A DNA stretch of 37,345 nt, taken from the NCBI GenBank assembly GCA_003724285.1, contig RHFB01000033.1:1-37345 (forward strand), read 5' to 3'. Positions within the stretch are counted from its first letter, which is position 1. The number at the start of each line of letters is the position of its first letter. Made by a program: the position numbers and the translations under genes. Under the pieces are notes generated by a model. It was not told where the DNA came from and searched no databases. It was given only the letters and a program-made list of their open reading frames with translations. This DNA comes from Nitrosopumilus sp. H13 (GTDB lineage: Archaea; Thermoproteota; Nitrososphaeria; Nitrososphaerales; Nitrosopumilaceae). Shown here in pieces: positions 8,275-15,866 of this stretch.

Positions 8275-8282
8275 GATTAAAC
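8275..8282 (-). promoter_or_regulatory. TATA-like box for the metallophosphoesterase gene
   Basis: The reverse strand reads GTTTAATC, centred about 28 nt upstream of ATG 8250. It interleaves with the plus-strand box, so the two divergent promoters overlap. Confidence 0.45.
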
Positions 8283-8286
8283 CCTT

Positions 8287-8577
8287 GTGGGCAATGTCGA
8301 TTCTGCAGTATCTGAAAAGCGCGTAAAGATGCACGTCTTTGAGCCAAGCAGGAGGGTGCTTTGGACAGTGGTGGGCAAGGGCAGTGAGCACTGGGTTGAT
8401 CCCGACTCTGGCTACTGCTCGTGTCCGGGATTCTACTTTGGCAGGGCGCGGGGCAAAAATGAGTGCTATCACCTCGAGTCAGTCAGGCTTGCACGCAGCA
8501 AAAACCGGGTGGAACGGGTCGTCTTTGCAGACGAGGAGTTTGCCCCCTTTGTATGCGGGCTTGTGGAGGACCTGTAA
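8287..8577 (+). CDS. Small SWIM zinc-finger protein
   Basis: The 96-residue protein contains a SWIM-type zinc finger, CxCx(n)CxH, in the stretch YCSCPGFYFGRARGKNECYH. SWIM fingers bind DNA or proteins and are common in small archaeal proteins, sometimes linked to recombination mediators; no specific role can be read here. The core begins RVKMHVFEPSRRVLWTVVG, a strand-rich segment typical of this archaeal subfamily. GTG 8287 was chosen because a TATA-like box sits about 27 nt upstream and because the residues just before ATG 8329 (VSEKRVK) look conserved in type; ATG 8329 would give an 82-residue version. It is divergent from the metallophosphoesterase gene. Confidence 0.8.
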   Translation: MGNVDSAVSEKRVKMHVFEPSRRVLWTVVGKGSEHWVDPDSGYCSCPGFYFGRARGKNECYHLESVRLARSKNRVERVVFADEEFAPFVCGLVEDL

Positions 8578-8584
8578 ATCAGAA

Positions 8585-8591
8585 TTTATTA
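8585..8591 (+). promoter_or_regulatory. TATA-like box for the 83-aa ORF
   Basis: TTTATTA is centred 27 nt before ATG 8615, supporting that start against the longer ORF in the track. Confidence 0.55.
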
Positions 8592-8614
8592 GTCAGGGTG
8601 CCAGACACACACTC

Positions 8615-8866
8615 ATGGATACTGCCAGACACAACGCCGAGATTGAAAAAATTGCAAACCTGATGGTTCATGATGATATACCCACTGACGAGCAGGATGC
8701 CTCCAAGCTTCAAAAGTACAGGGATGTGATCATGCGGGACTGTAACCTGGATGATGGAGCCGCAATGGACATGGTGTACGAGACGCTCCTGTACAGAAAA
8801 CTAAAGAGCGCCGACTCTGGGGGCCTGCTTGACAAGGGCAACGAGTTCGGAGCCGGCTTTAGCTAG
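8615..8866 (+). CDS. Conserved-looking small acidic protein, unknown function
   Basis: The track merges this gene into a 175-aa ORF from 8339, but the TATA-like box at 8585 and the ATG at 8615 define an 83-residue protein starting MDTARHNAEIEKIANLMVHD. It is acidic and helical (DEQDASKLQKYRDVIMRDCN, then AAMDMVYETLLYRKL), with no signal peptide or membrane segment. I do not recognise a family. Its TAG stop shares the tetranucleotide CTAG with the stop of the convergent gene. Coding character is supported by sensible composition and the promoter placement rather than by homology. Confidence 0.7.
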   Translation: MDTARHNAEIEKIANLMVHDDIPTDEQDASKLQKYRDVIMRDCNLDDGAAMDMVYETLLYRKLKSADSGGLLDKGNEFGAGFS

Positions 8867-9159
8867 AGCGGCACCGTGTCGATGTCGTCCTTTGAGACTC
8901 CCTTCCAGAGGCCGATCATGCCCTCTGGTTCTACCGCTTCTACCTTTGTTATCTGCTGGATCTTTATGTGATCCGGGTTTGGCGGCATCCACAGCATTGC
9001 CATATATTCGCCCACATCCCCGACCTTGTCTGGCACTGCCATTACTATTTTGTCTGCTGAAAACCCCTTTGATACGAGGGCGCCAGTTGCCTTTTCGCGC
9101 AGATCCATCTTTCCGTGCAAGAACAAGTATACCGTCCTTTGAGCATCAATTTCTGCCAT
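8863..9159 (-). CDS. Small protein of unknown function
   Basis: The predicted 98-residue protein starts MAEIDAQRTVYLFLHGKMD. It appears to be a small alpha/beta domain: a hydrophobic first strand (TVYLFLHG), a helix (REKATGALVSKG), a second strand (IVMAVPD), then a strand-rich end with DHIKIQQITKVEAVEPEG. It is soluble and has no recognisable catalytic motif. ATG 9159 is preferred over ATG 9168 because the TATA-like box at 9181-9187 is centred 25 nt from it. It ends tail-to-tail with the 83-aa gene at a shared CTAG and is divergent from atpF. Confidence 0.68.
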   Translation of the reverse strand: MAEIDAQRTVYLFLHGKMDLREKATGALVSKGFSADKIVMAVPDKVGDVGEYMAMLWMPPNPDHIKIQQITKVEAVEPEGMIGLWKGVSKDDIDTVPL

Positions 9160-9180
9160 GACTCCCATGATATGGCGCGG

Positions 9181-9187
9181 CTAAATC
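9181..9187 (-). promoter_or_regulatory. TATA-like box for the 98-aa gene
   Basis: The reverse strand reads GATTTAG, centred 25 nt upstream of ATG 9159. Confidence 0.4.
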
Positions 9188-9213
9188 AACCTTTCCCACA
9201 TTGCCGGCTAGGG

Positions 9214-9220
9214 TTTAAAT
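9214..9220 (+). promoter_or_regulatory. TATA-like box for atpF
   Basis: TTTAAAT is centred 28 nt before GTG 9245, supporting that GTG as a leaderless start. Confidence 0.5.
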
Positions 9221-9244
9221 TAGAATCTGGAAGGATTACAAGCT

Positions 9245-9538
9245 GTGAAGATATTCACAGTGGGCAGCAAGTCCTTTGTAGCAAGCTTTCAGCTTGCGGG
9301 CGTTCCCGGAGTGGTGTCAGAGACTCCGCAGGGGGCGTTCGAGGAGATCAAGAGGCTCACTGACGACTCTGATGTGGGGCTCATACTAGTCAGCGACGAC
9401 ATCTCAAAGCCCATTGATGACAAGCTGACTGATCTCAGGGCGGCAAAGTCCACACTCGTGTTTGCTCTCCCCTCTGCAGGCAGTGAAAAGTCCGAGGTGG
9501 ACTATCGCGCCATGCTCAAAAAGATTCTTGGCGTGTAA
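9245..9538 (+). CDS. atpF: A-type (V-type) ATP synthase subunit F
   Basis: The 97-residue protein has the compact Rossmann-like fold of AtpF/NtpF. It starts KIFTVGSKSFVASFQLAGV, has the central strand DVGLILVSDDIS, then a loop to LVFALPSAGS, and ends in the amphipathic helix DYRAMLKKILGV that contacts the rotor stalk. Subunit F sits on the central axis of the archaeal ATP synthase with subunit D. No other ATP synthase subunit is in this window, so the gene stands alone here. The GTG start is supported by the TATA-like box 28 nt upstream and by the fold beginning immediately. The next gene starts about 30 nt after the stop with its own promoter. Confidence 0.85.
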   Translation: MKIFTVGSKSFVASFQLAGVPGVVSETPQGAFEEIKRLTDDSDVGLILVSDDISKPIDDKLTDLRAAKSTLVFALPSAGSEKSEVDYRAMLKKILGV

Positions 9539-9540
9539 CT

Positions 9541-9548
9541 CTTATAAT
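9541..9548 (+). promoter_or_regulatory. TATA-like box for the zinc-dependent dehydrogenase
   Basis: CTTATAAT is centred 24 nt before ATG 9568 and only 18 nt before ATG 9562, favouring the second ATG. Confidence 0.5.
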
Positions 9549-9567
9549 CATTTTACATACAATGCTC

Positions 9568-10608
9568 ATGAAATCTGCCACGGTGGAGGGGCCGTCATCA
9601 GTAGCAGTCGGCGAGTCAGGCGAGCCGGATCTAAAGCCTGGCGGCATCCTAGTCCGGATGCATGCGTGCGGAATCTGCGGTTCTGACGTTGAAAAGGTGT
9701 TTGGCAAGTACGGCAAGCAGTCCATGCGGCTGGGTCACGAGCCGGCAGGAGTCATAATCAGGACGGGCCCGGACGTCCCCGGGTTTGCCGCAGGAGACAG
9801 GGTGTTTACGCACCACCATGTCCCGTGCTATGACTGCCATCTGTGCAATCACAACAGCGAGACGCTGTGCGCTAGATACTCGGAGACAAACCTAGAGCCG
9901 TGCGGCCTCTCAGAGGTGTATGCGGTTCCGGCATGGAACGTCTCGCACGGGGGCGTACTCAAGCTGGCAGACTCGACGAGCTTTGAGGAGGCTGCCATGA
10001 TCGAGCCGCTTGCGTGCTGCGTGAGGGCGTGGTCAAAGCTGCCTGCCCGGAAAGGCGATACCGTCGCAGTCTTTGGAGTGGGGCCGACCGGAATGATGCA
10101 CGCAATGATTGCGCTGTCCAAAAAGTTCTCAAAGGTGCTCTGCCTTGATGTAAATGACTTTAGGCTTGACTTTGCAAGAAACCTCGGGGCCACGGACTCG
10201 ATAAGATCAGACGATGCAGACAGGGTGAAAAAGATACTGGAGCACACCGGGGGCGCGGGGGTGGATGTGGCGATAGTTGCAACTAGCAGCCTCGAGGCGC
10301 TTGCAGATGCAATCGAGATGGTGCGCAGCGGCGGCCACATAATGATGTTTGGCGTGCCGTCCCGCGGGGCGAGCATGAGCATTGACATGAGCAAGATCTA
10401 CTCCAAGGAGATCACCATGCATGCAAGCTATGCCGCCTCTGACAGGGACACAAAGGAGGCCCTTGGCATGATCGAGTCCTCTGAGATTGACGTAAAACAG
10501 CTCATCACCCACACGTATACGATATCTGACTCGCAGAGCGCCTTTGAGCATGCACGAAGCGGAGCAGACGCCATGAAGATAATAATCACAAAACAACAAA
10601 AGGCTTAA
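9568..10608 (+). CDS. Zinc-dependent medium-chain dehydrogenase (sorbitol/threonine dehydrogenase type)
   Basis: A medium-chain dehydrogenase with catalytic zinc ligands in ACGICGSD (Cys) and GHEPAG (His-Glu), and a remnant structural zinc loop CYDCHLCNHNSETLC supplying four cysteines. The GroES-like catalytic domain spans about residues 1-150. A Rossmann domain follows with the NAD(P) glycine motif FGVGPTG and an acidic residue after strand 2 (LCLDVND), suggesting NAD+ rather than NADP+. Such enzymes oxidise polyols or secondary alcohols; the substrate cannot be read. The start at ATG 9568 (MKSATVEGPSS) matches the TATA spacing and the usual MK opening. It is followed 26 nt later by an LsrF-like gene, so the two may act on related phosphorylated intermediates, but each has its own TATA-like box. 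Confidence 0.87.
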   Translation: MKSATVEGPSSVAVGESGEPDLKPGGILVRMHACGICGSDVEKVFGKYGKQSMRLGHEPAGVIIRTGPDVPGFAAGDRVFTHHHVPCYDCHLCNHNSETLCARYSETNLEPCGLSEVYAVPAWNVSHGGVLKLADSTSFEEAAMIEPLACCVRAWSKLPARKGDTVAVFGVGPTGMMHAMIALSKKFSKVLCLDVNDFRLDFARNLGATDSIRSDDADRVKKILEHTGGAGVDVAIVATSSLEALADAIEMVRSGGHIMMFGVPSRGASMSIDMSKIYSKEITMHASYAASDRDTKEALGMIESSEIDVKQLITHTYTISDSQSAFEHARSGADAMKIIITKQQKA

Positions 10609-10610
10609 AG
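10604..10610 (+). promoter_or_regulatory. TATA-like box for the LsrF-like gene
   Basis: CTTAAAG overlaps the stop of the dehydrogenase gene and is centred 28 nt before ATG 10635. Confidence 0.5.
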
Positions 10611-10634
10611 GTATTTGGCTCCAAGCCCGGTTGA

Positions 10635-11549
10635 ATGGACTGGGGTCTTCAAAACAGAATAGCAGGCATAATCAACCCGCAGAACAACCGCGCCCTCATG
10701 CTGGCAGTAGACCACGGGTATTTCCTGGGCCCGACTGAAAAACTTGAGAATCCTACAAAGGTCATAGCCCCGCTGCTCAAATACTGCGACTCGTTAATGC
10801 TTACGCGCGGAGTCCAGAGGGCATGCGTTCCAGCAGCTACTCGCACGCCGATGGTCCTCCGCGTGTCAGGCGGCTCTAGCATCATCGGCGAGGATCTCTC
10901 GCAGGAGGATATCACCGTGTCAATACAGGATGCGCTCAGGCTCAACGCGTCTGCTCTTGCAATGTCCATCTTTGTCGGCTCAAAGTACGAGCACCAGACG
11001 ATTGTAAACCTGGGCAAGCTTGTAGGCGATGCCCAGCAGTACGGCATTCCGGTGCTGGCAGTGACTGCGGTGGGAAAGGAGCTTGGCAAGGACGCAAGAT
11101 ACCTCTCGCTTGCATGCAGGATTGCCGCAGAACAGGGGGCGCACATTGTAAAGACGTACTATTGCGAGAACTTTGAAAAGGTGGCAGACTCGTGCCCCGT
11201 ACCGATCATAGTGGCAGGTGGAAAAAAGATTCCAGAGCGCGACGCGCTAGAGCTCACATACAACTCGATAAAAGGCGGGGCAGTGGGAGTGGACATGGGA
11301 CGGAACATCTGGCAGTCAGAGCACCCGGTTGCGATGATCAGGGCGGTGCGCTCTATCGTACATGGAAACTCTGACGTCGAGAGGGCGTATGAAATGTACA
11401 AAAAGCTCTCAAGTGAGCGCCCCGGAAAGAGGCCGGGCGCAAAACCGAATATACCGCGACCAATCCCCAACACGCCAGACCCGGGCAACCCGAGGCCTGA
11501 GATAAACACGGGTTCTACATCGGCTGGGTCTCCGCCGGACACGATCTAA
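10635..11549 (+). CDS. DhnA/LsrF-type class I aldolase (LsrF-like thiolase) with a proline-rich tail
   Basis: The first ~258 residues follow Escherichia coli LsrF closely as I remember it: DWGLQNRIAGIINP at the start, LMLAVDHGYFLGPT, then GKELGKDARYLSLACRIAAE, IVKTYYCENF (Schiff-base lysine strand), VAGGKKIPERDALE, and GVDMGRNIWQSE. LsrF is a (beta/alpha)8 thiolase acting on the phospho-AI-2 product; related DhnA enzymes are fructose-bisphosphate aldolases or make ADH for shikimate-type pathways. No lsr transport or kinase genes are present, so an AI-2 role is unproven and the substrate may differ. From about residue 262 there is an unusual ~43-residue Pro/Gly-rich tail (KPNIPRPIPNTPDPGNP), probably disordered. 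The stop overlaps the convergent neighbour by 4 nt. Confidence 0.85.
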   Translation: MDWGLQNRIAGIINPQNNRALMLAVDHGYFLGPTEKLENPTKVIAPLLKYCDSLMLTRGVQRACVPAATRTPMVLRVSGGSSIIGEDLSQEDITVSIQDALRLNASALAMSIFVGSKYEHQTIVNLGKLVGDAQQYGIPVLAVTAVGKELGKDARYLSLACRIAAEQGAHIVKTYYCENFEKVADSCPVPIIVAGGKKIPERDALELTYNSIKGGAVGVDMGRNIWQSEHPVAMIRAVRSIVHGNSDVERAYEMYKKLSSERPGKRPGAKPNIPRPIPNTPDPGNPRPEINTGSTSAGSPPDTI

Positions 11550-11950
11550 TTGTCTGCCTTTGAGATGTGAATGTGGGCGATCTTCCATGTGGGGCTCTTT
11601 ACCAGCACGAACGTGGCCCTGCCGCCAATGTTCACGTGCTTGCCTGTAAACGCCTTGTTGTCCACTAGCATCCCCTTTTGAACCAGCTTGAGGGCCACCA
11701 CTGCGGCATCCCCAAATATGCTGATCTTGGGCTCTTGTATCTCGTATGTATAGTCCGAGATGCTTGCAAACTTTAGCTCCTCTAGCAGTATGGTGGTCTG
11801 GTAGTCCTTTAGGTCGTACGGGGGCAGATCGCCAAAGCTTGAAAACCGCGAGTCATCAAGATGTATGTCCCGCAGCGCCGACGTATCCTTTGTGACCCCG
11901 GCCTCAAAGAGCGCCTCTATCACGTGTATTATCTCCTCGCTGTCTGACAA
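11546..11950 (-). CDS. NTF2-like (SnoaL/ketosteroid isomerase-fold) protein
   Basis: The 134-residue protein has the pattern of the NTF2-like cone fold. It opens with helices (SEEIIHVIEALFEAGVTKDT), then the characteristic early segment LRDIHLDDSRFSSFGDLPPY, then curved strands ending GGRATFVLVKSPTWKIAHIHIS, the typical last-strand Trp-Lys-Ile-x-His motif. Members range from small-molecule isomerases to stress or association domains; nothing here fixes an activity. The start is TTG 11950: no in-frame ATG exists near, and a TATA-like box is centred 27 nt upstream. It is divergent from the ilv-leu cluster and its stop overlaps the LsrF-like stop in CTAA. Confidence 0.78.
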   Translation of the reverse strand: MSDSEEIIHVIEALFEAGVTKDTSALRDIHLDDSRFSSFGDLPPYDLKDYQTTILLEELKFASISDYTYEIQEPKISIFGDAAVVALKLVQKGMLVDNKAFTGKHVNIGGRATFVLVKSPTWKIAHIHISKADN

Positions 11951-11972
11951 GCAACATTTGTGCGTTCAAATT

Positions 11973-11981
11973 GTTATAAAG
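11973..11981 (-). promoter_or_regulatory. TATA-like box for the NTF2-like gene
   Basis: The element GTTATAAAG (reverse CTTTATAAC) is centred 27 nt upstream of TTG 11950. Its near-symmetry means it could also serve the plus strand towards ilvB. Confidence 0.5.
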
Positions 11982-11990
11982 TCTTCTGAA

Positions 11991-12053
11991 ATGCCACGCC
12001 TGAACGCCTGCGAATCTTTATTAGTTGCAGCAAGGCTTTACCCCTTGGTTTGA
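11991..12053 (+). other. Possible 20-codon leader ORF upstream of ilvB
   Basis: An ATG-initiated ORF reads MPRLNACESLLVAARLYPLV and stops 81 nt before ilvB. Seven of its 20 residues are Leu or Val. This resembles bacterial ilv/leu leader peptides in composition only. No clear terminator/antiterminator pair is visible downstream; a CCTGCAGG palindrome lies in the gap. The ORF may be chance, and attenuation of this kind is not established for this lineage. Confidence 0.2.
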
Positions 12054-12134
12054 GCACAAAGACTGCCATTACAAGCGGTTACCTCCTGCAGGTTCTACTG
12101 TAGGGCGTGCTCTTGAATTTTAACCATTAAAATT

Positions 12135-13847
12135 ATGGAGATTGAAATGATTACTGAAATGCAAAGCATGACTGGTGCAAAGGCCCTGATGACTGCCATG
12201 GAAAAAGAGGGAGTCAGACAGGTGTTTGGCCTACCGGGAGGTGCAAACCTTCCAATGTACGACGAGTTTGCCAGGTGCGACATCAGGCACATACTGGTAC
12301 GGCACGAGCAGTCTGCGGCACACATGGCAGACGGATTCGGACGTGTAAGCAGAAAGCCGGGGGTGTGCTTTGCAACGTCCGGGCCGGGCGCCACGAACAT
12401 ACTTACCGGGATTGCCACTGCGCAGGCAGACTCTGCCCCGATGGTGGCAGTAACGGGACAGGTGCCTGTGGCAATGATCGGCAGGGACGCGTTCCAGGAG
12501 AGTGACATCATCGGCATGGCAAACCCCGTGGTAAAGTATGCGTTCCAGCCTAGGACCGCAGGAGAGGTTCCAGAAGCGGTAAGAAAGGGGTTTTACATTG
12601 CAGAGACTGGACGGCCGGGACCGGTACTAATCGACATTCCAAAGGACGTCCAGCAAAACGAGGAAGAGATGATATTTCCCGACGAGTTCAAGATACAGGG
12701 GTACCACCCTTGGTCTGATCCGGACATTGTGGCTGTAGAAAAGGCAGTAGACGCGCTGATGCACGCGCAAAAGCCGATAATACTTGCAGGCGGGGGCGCG
12801 ATAATCTCGTCTGCATTTGCAGAGCTTCAGGCGGTGGCAGAGACGCTGATGCTCCCGGTAGTAACGACGTTCAAGGGCAAGGGGGCGTTCCCGGAGACCC
12901 ATCCGCTTGCGCTCGGGCCCATCGGAATGCACGGGCATGCAGAGGCAAACAAGATGATGACAGAGGCAGACTGCGTGCTTGCGATAGGGACCAGGTTCTC
13001 TGACAGGTCAGTAGGCACGTTTGAGGCCTTTGAGAAGAGGCTCAAGATAATCCACATGGACGTGGATCCGGCGGAGATTGGCAAGAACCAGACGGCGCAG
13101 ATTGCAGTGGTGGGCGATGTCCGCGCATCGCTGCGCATAATGGTAAAGATACTTGCACAAAAGGCGCAAAGCAAGGCAGAAGAGACGCCGTGGATCAAAC
13201 ACGTAAAGGAGACAAAGGCGTACTGGAAGGAGAACCTAAAGCTGCATCCCGGCGAGATGGGAGCGGCAAAGATACTCCGCAAGCTCCGCGAGCTCTTGCC
13301 CCCGGAATCAATAATCACCACAGAGGTGGGCCAGCACCAGATGTGGGCGTCGCTGTTTTATGACGTGATACAGCCGGGGACGTTCTTCAGCTCGACGGGG
13401 CTTGGCACGATGGGCTGGGGATTTCCCGCGTCAATCGGGGCAAAGGTGGCAAGGCCGGACGTGCCGGTCGTAGACATTGCAGGTGATGGAAGCTTTAGCA
13501 TGACGGAAAACTCGCTTGCGACTGCCGTGCTAGAGAACATTCCGGTAATCGTATTTATTCTCAACAACTATTCACTGGGCATGGTTGCGCAGTGGCAGAG
13601 GACGTTTTATGACAGAAGGATGATAGGCGTGGACCAGGGACGGTGCCCTGACTATGTAAAGCTTGCAGAGTCGTATGGCGCGCAGGGACTAAGGGCGCAG
13701 TCCATGGACGAGCTTGACGGCGCGATAAAGACGGCGCTCAAAAGCGACATAGCTACGGTAATCGACATTCCAATCGACCCAGAAGAGGACGTGCTGCCGT
13801 TTGTGGCCCCGGGGACTTCGCTTTCGGAAATGATACTCCCGTCGTGA
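12135..13847 (+). CDS. ilvB: Acetolactate synthase large (catalytic) subunit
   Basis: The enzyme condenses two pyruvates (or pyruvate and 2-oxobutyrate) to start valine/leucine/isoleucine synthesis. The 570-residue protein has all three ThDP-enzyme domains. The PYR domain carries the activating glutamate (HEQSAAHMADGFGR, Glu near 58). The central domain starts around residue 190. The PP domain carries the ThDP/Mg motif GDGSFSMTENSLATAVLENI followed by NNYSLGMV. RDAFQESD and TGRPGPVLIDIPKDVQ are family signatures. The first ATG (12135) is used; ATG 12147, 12159 or 12168 (MTGAKALM, the usual family start) are possible, and TATA-like sequence at 12118-12125 would fit 12147. It heads a compact ilvB-ilvH-leuA cluster, followed by leuB. 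Confidence 0.95.
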   Translation: MEIEMITEMQSMTGAKALMTAMEKEGVRQVFGLPGGANLPMYDEFARCDIRHILVRHEQSAAHMADGFGRVSRKPGVCFATSGPGATNILTGIATAQADSAPMVAVTGQVPVAMIGRDAFQESDIIGMANPVVKYAFQPRTAGEVPEAVRKGFYIAETGRPGPVLIDIPKDVQQNEEEMIFPDEFKIQGYHPWSDPDIVAVEKAVDALMHAQKPIILAGGGAIISSAFAELQAVAETLMLPVVTTFKGKGAFPETHPLALGPIGMHGHAEANKMMTEADCVLAIGTRFSDRSVGTFEAFEKRLKIIHMDVDPAEIGKNQTAQIAVVGDVRASLRIMVKILAQKAQSKAEETPWIKHVKETKAYWKENLKLHPGEMGAAKILRKLRELLPPESIITTEVGQHQMWASLFYDVIQPGTFFSSTGLGTMGWGFPASIGAKVARPDVPVVDIAGDGSFSMTENSLATAVLENIPVIVFILNNYSLGMVAQWQRTFYDRRMIGVDQGRCPDYVKLAESYGAQGLRAQSMDELDGAIKTALKSDIATVIDIPIDPEEDVLPFVAPGTSLSEMILPS

Positions 13848-13853
13848 TGTGGC

Positions 13854-14336
13854 ATGTGGGCGATACTATCCATACTAGTCGAGAACAAGCCGGGAATCCT
13901 CTTCAAGGTGACGCACCTGTTCCGGTCAAGGAACTTTAACATCGACAGCATCTCAGTAGGGGTGACTGAAAACCCGGGCTATTCCAGAATGACCATAACC
14001 ACCGTGGGAGATGAAAAGCAGGTGGCCCAGATAGTAAAGCAGCTTGACAAGATGATCGACACTGTAGAGGTAAAGCACTTAGATGAGCACAAGGCCGTAT
14101 ACCGCGAGCTGAGCATCTTCAAGATACGCCTGAACAACGCAAATGACAGCATGGAGATAAACAAGCTTGCAAACGCGTACGGGGCAAAGGTGCACGATGT
14201 CAAAAAGGACTCGATAATGGTAGAGCTTACAGCCACGCCGGATCAGATAAAGGCATTTGAGGATCTTGCAAGGCCGTTTGGAATACTAGAAGTGGCGCGC
14301 ACCGGCGTTGCGGCGCTCCAGAGGAGCGGGGCATGA
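13854..14336 (+). CDS. ilvH: Acetolactate synthase small (regulatory) subunit
   Basis: The 160-residue protein has an N-terminal ACT domain (ILSILVENKPGILFKVTHLF, then NIDSISVGVTENPGYSRMTI) and the C-terminal small-subunit domain (VYRELSIFKIRLNN, later GILEVARTGVAALQR). It binds branched-chain amino acids, usually valine, and stimulates and feedback-regulates the IlvB catalytic subunit. Length is normal for the family. It starts 6 nt after the ilvB stop and its own stop overlaps leuA in ATGA, so the three are almost certainly one translationally coupled operon. Confidence 0.95.
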   Translation: MWAILSILVENKPGILFKVTHLFRSRNFNIDSISVGVTENPGYSRMTITTVGDEKQVAQIVKQLDKMIDTVEVKHLDEHKAVYRELSIFKIRLNNANDSMEINKLANAYGAKVHDVKKDSIMVELTATPDQIKAFEDLARPFGILEVARTGVAALQRSGA

Positions 14337-15841
14337 GGGTTCGCATATTTGACACGACCCTCCGGGACGGCGAGCAGACCCCCGGCGTGTCGCTCTCACC
14401 GGATCAAAAGCTTGCAATTGCCATAAAGCTTGACGAGCTGGGAGTCGATGCAATAGAGGCCGGATTCCCCGTAATATCTGAGGGGGAGCAAAAGGCAGTC
14501 AGGATGATCACATCGCAGGGGCTCTCCTGCGAGATTGCCGGGCTTGCCAGGACCAGCAAGAAAGACATTGATGCTGCAGCCGATGCCGGGCTTGACTATG
14601 TCCACACGTTCATTGCCACGTCCGACCTGCACCTAGAGCACAAGCTGCGCATGAGCCGCAAGGAGGCGCTCGACCACGCCGTAACTGCAGTAGAGCATGC
14701 AAAGTCGCGCGGGATGAGGGTAGAGTTTTCTGCAGAGGATGCGACAAGGACAGAGCGCGAATACCTCCTAGAGGTGTTTGGGGCAGTTGCAGAGGCGGGC
14801 GCAGACAGGGTGGACATACCTGACACGGTCGGGTATTCGACGCCAGAATACATGGCAGGAATAACAAGGGACGTGGTAAACGCCACAAAGCTTCCGGTAA
14901 GCGTCCACTGCCACAACGACTTTGGGCTTGCAGTGGGAAACGCGCTCGCGGGGATTCATGCGGGAGCAGAGTGCGCGCACGTCACAGTCAACGGGATAGG
15001 CGAGCGCGCAGGCAACGCGTCACTCGAGGAGCTTGCAATGGCGCTCCAGTGCCTAGAGCACGGACGGAAATACGAGACCGGCATAAACTCAAAGATGCTG
15101 TATGAGACGTCCAGATTCATATCCAAAACAGTCGGAATTCTGGTCCAGCCAAACAAGGCCATCGTGGGAAGCAACGCGTTTGGCCACGAGTCGGGAATCC
15201 ACACGCACGGTGTGCTGAACAATCCCCTCACGTACGAGCCGATAAGCCCGGAGCTTGTGGGAAGAAAGAGGTGGCTGCAGGTAGGCAAGCATGCAGGATT
15301 GCACGGGATGAACGCAATGCTCAAAGAGTACGGGATAAAGCCGACAGAGGAGCAGTCAAAGAAGATACTAGAAAAGGTAAAGGCCCTCGGAGATATGGGG
15401 ACAAAGACTACGGATGTGGAGCTGCTCTTGATTGCAAGCGAGATACTCGGCGATGCGGGGATCAAAAAAATCGTGCATCTGGCCGGATTCAAGGTATCCA
15501 CGGGGGTGGGCATAACGCCGCACGCGTTTGTAAAGCTCAACATTGACGGCAAGGACTTTGCCGGGGAAGACTCTGGGGTGGGGCCAGTAGACGCGGCCCT
15601 CAATGCGATTGAAAAGATCACGGGAGACATTGCAGAGATAAAGATACGCGACTATGGGCTTGCCGCGATATCCGGAGGCTCTGGAGCCCTCTGCGAGGTG
15701 ACCATCAGGGTGGAGGACTCGGAGGGCAACAAGGTCTCTGCAAAGTCAGTCGGCAAGGATATAGTGACTACGAGCGTAGAGGCGGTAATTGACGGCCTTA
15801 ACCGGATAATGCTCAGAAAACTAATGGATACAAAATCCTAA
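14333..15841 (+). CDS. leuA: 2-isopropylmalate synthase family enzyme
   Basis: This HMGL/DRE-TIM enzyme condenses acetyl-CoA with 2-oxoisovalerate. The signature RIFDTTLRDGEQTPGVSLS gives the catalytic Arg and metal-binding Asp at the N-terminus. The metal-binding HxH lies in PVSVHCHNDFGLAVGNALAG, and GERAGNASLEEL follows. A linker (GSNAFGHESGIHTHGVL) leads to the C-terminal LeuA dimer allosteric domain with GVGPVDAALNAIEKITG. At 502 residues it is full length. Homocitrate or citramalate synthase paralogues share these motifs, but the ilvBH-leuB context favours leucine synthesis. The start ATG overlaps the ilvH stop (ATGA). Confidence 0.9.
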   Translation: MRVRIFDTTLRDGEQTPGVSLSPDQKLAIAIKLDELGVDAIEAGFPVISEGEQKAVRMITSQGLSCEIAGLARTSKKDIDAAADAGLDYVHTFIATSDLHLEHKLRMSRKEALDHAVTAVEHAKSRGMRVEFSAEDATRTEREYLLEVFGAVAEAGADRVDIPDTVGYSTPEYMAGITRDVVNATKLPVSVHCHNDFGLAVGNALAGIHAGAECAHVTVNGIGERAGNASLEELAMALQCLEHGRKYETGINSKMLYETSRFISKTVGILVQPNKAIVGSNAFGHESGIHTHGVLNNPLTYEPISPELVGRKRWLQVGKHAGLHGMNAMLKEYGIKPTEEQSKKILEKVKALGDMGTKTTDVELLLIASEILGDAGIKKIVHLAGFKVSTGVGITPHAFVKLNIDGKDFAGEDSGVGPVDAALNAIEKITGDIAEIKIRDYGLAAISGGSGALCEVTIRVEDSEGNKVSAKSVGKDIVTTSVEAVIDGLNRIMLRKLMDTKS

Positions 15842-15845
15842 AATT
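15838..15845 (+). promoter_or_regulatory. TATA-like box for the leuB-type gene
   Basis: CTAAAATT spans the leuA stop codon and is centred 25 nt before ATG 15867, so the dehydrogenase can be transcribed on its own. Confidence 0.45.
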
Positions 15846-15866
15846 CCCTGACTCTGTGTGTATGGC

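Noticed and set aside
14956-15630. 224-aa reverse ORF inside leuA
   Set aside because: Shadow frame caused by GC-rich codon use; the plus strand encodes an unmistakable 2-isopropylmalate synthase.
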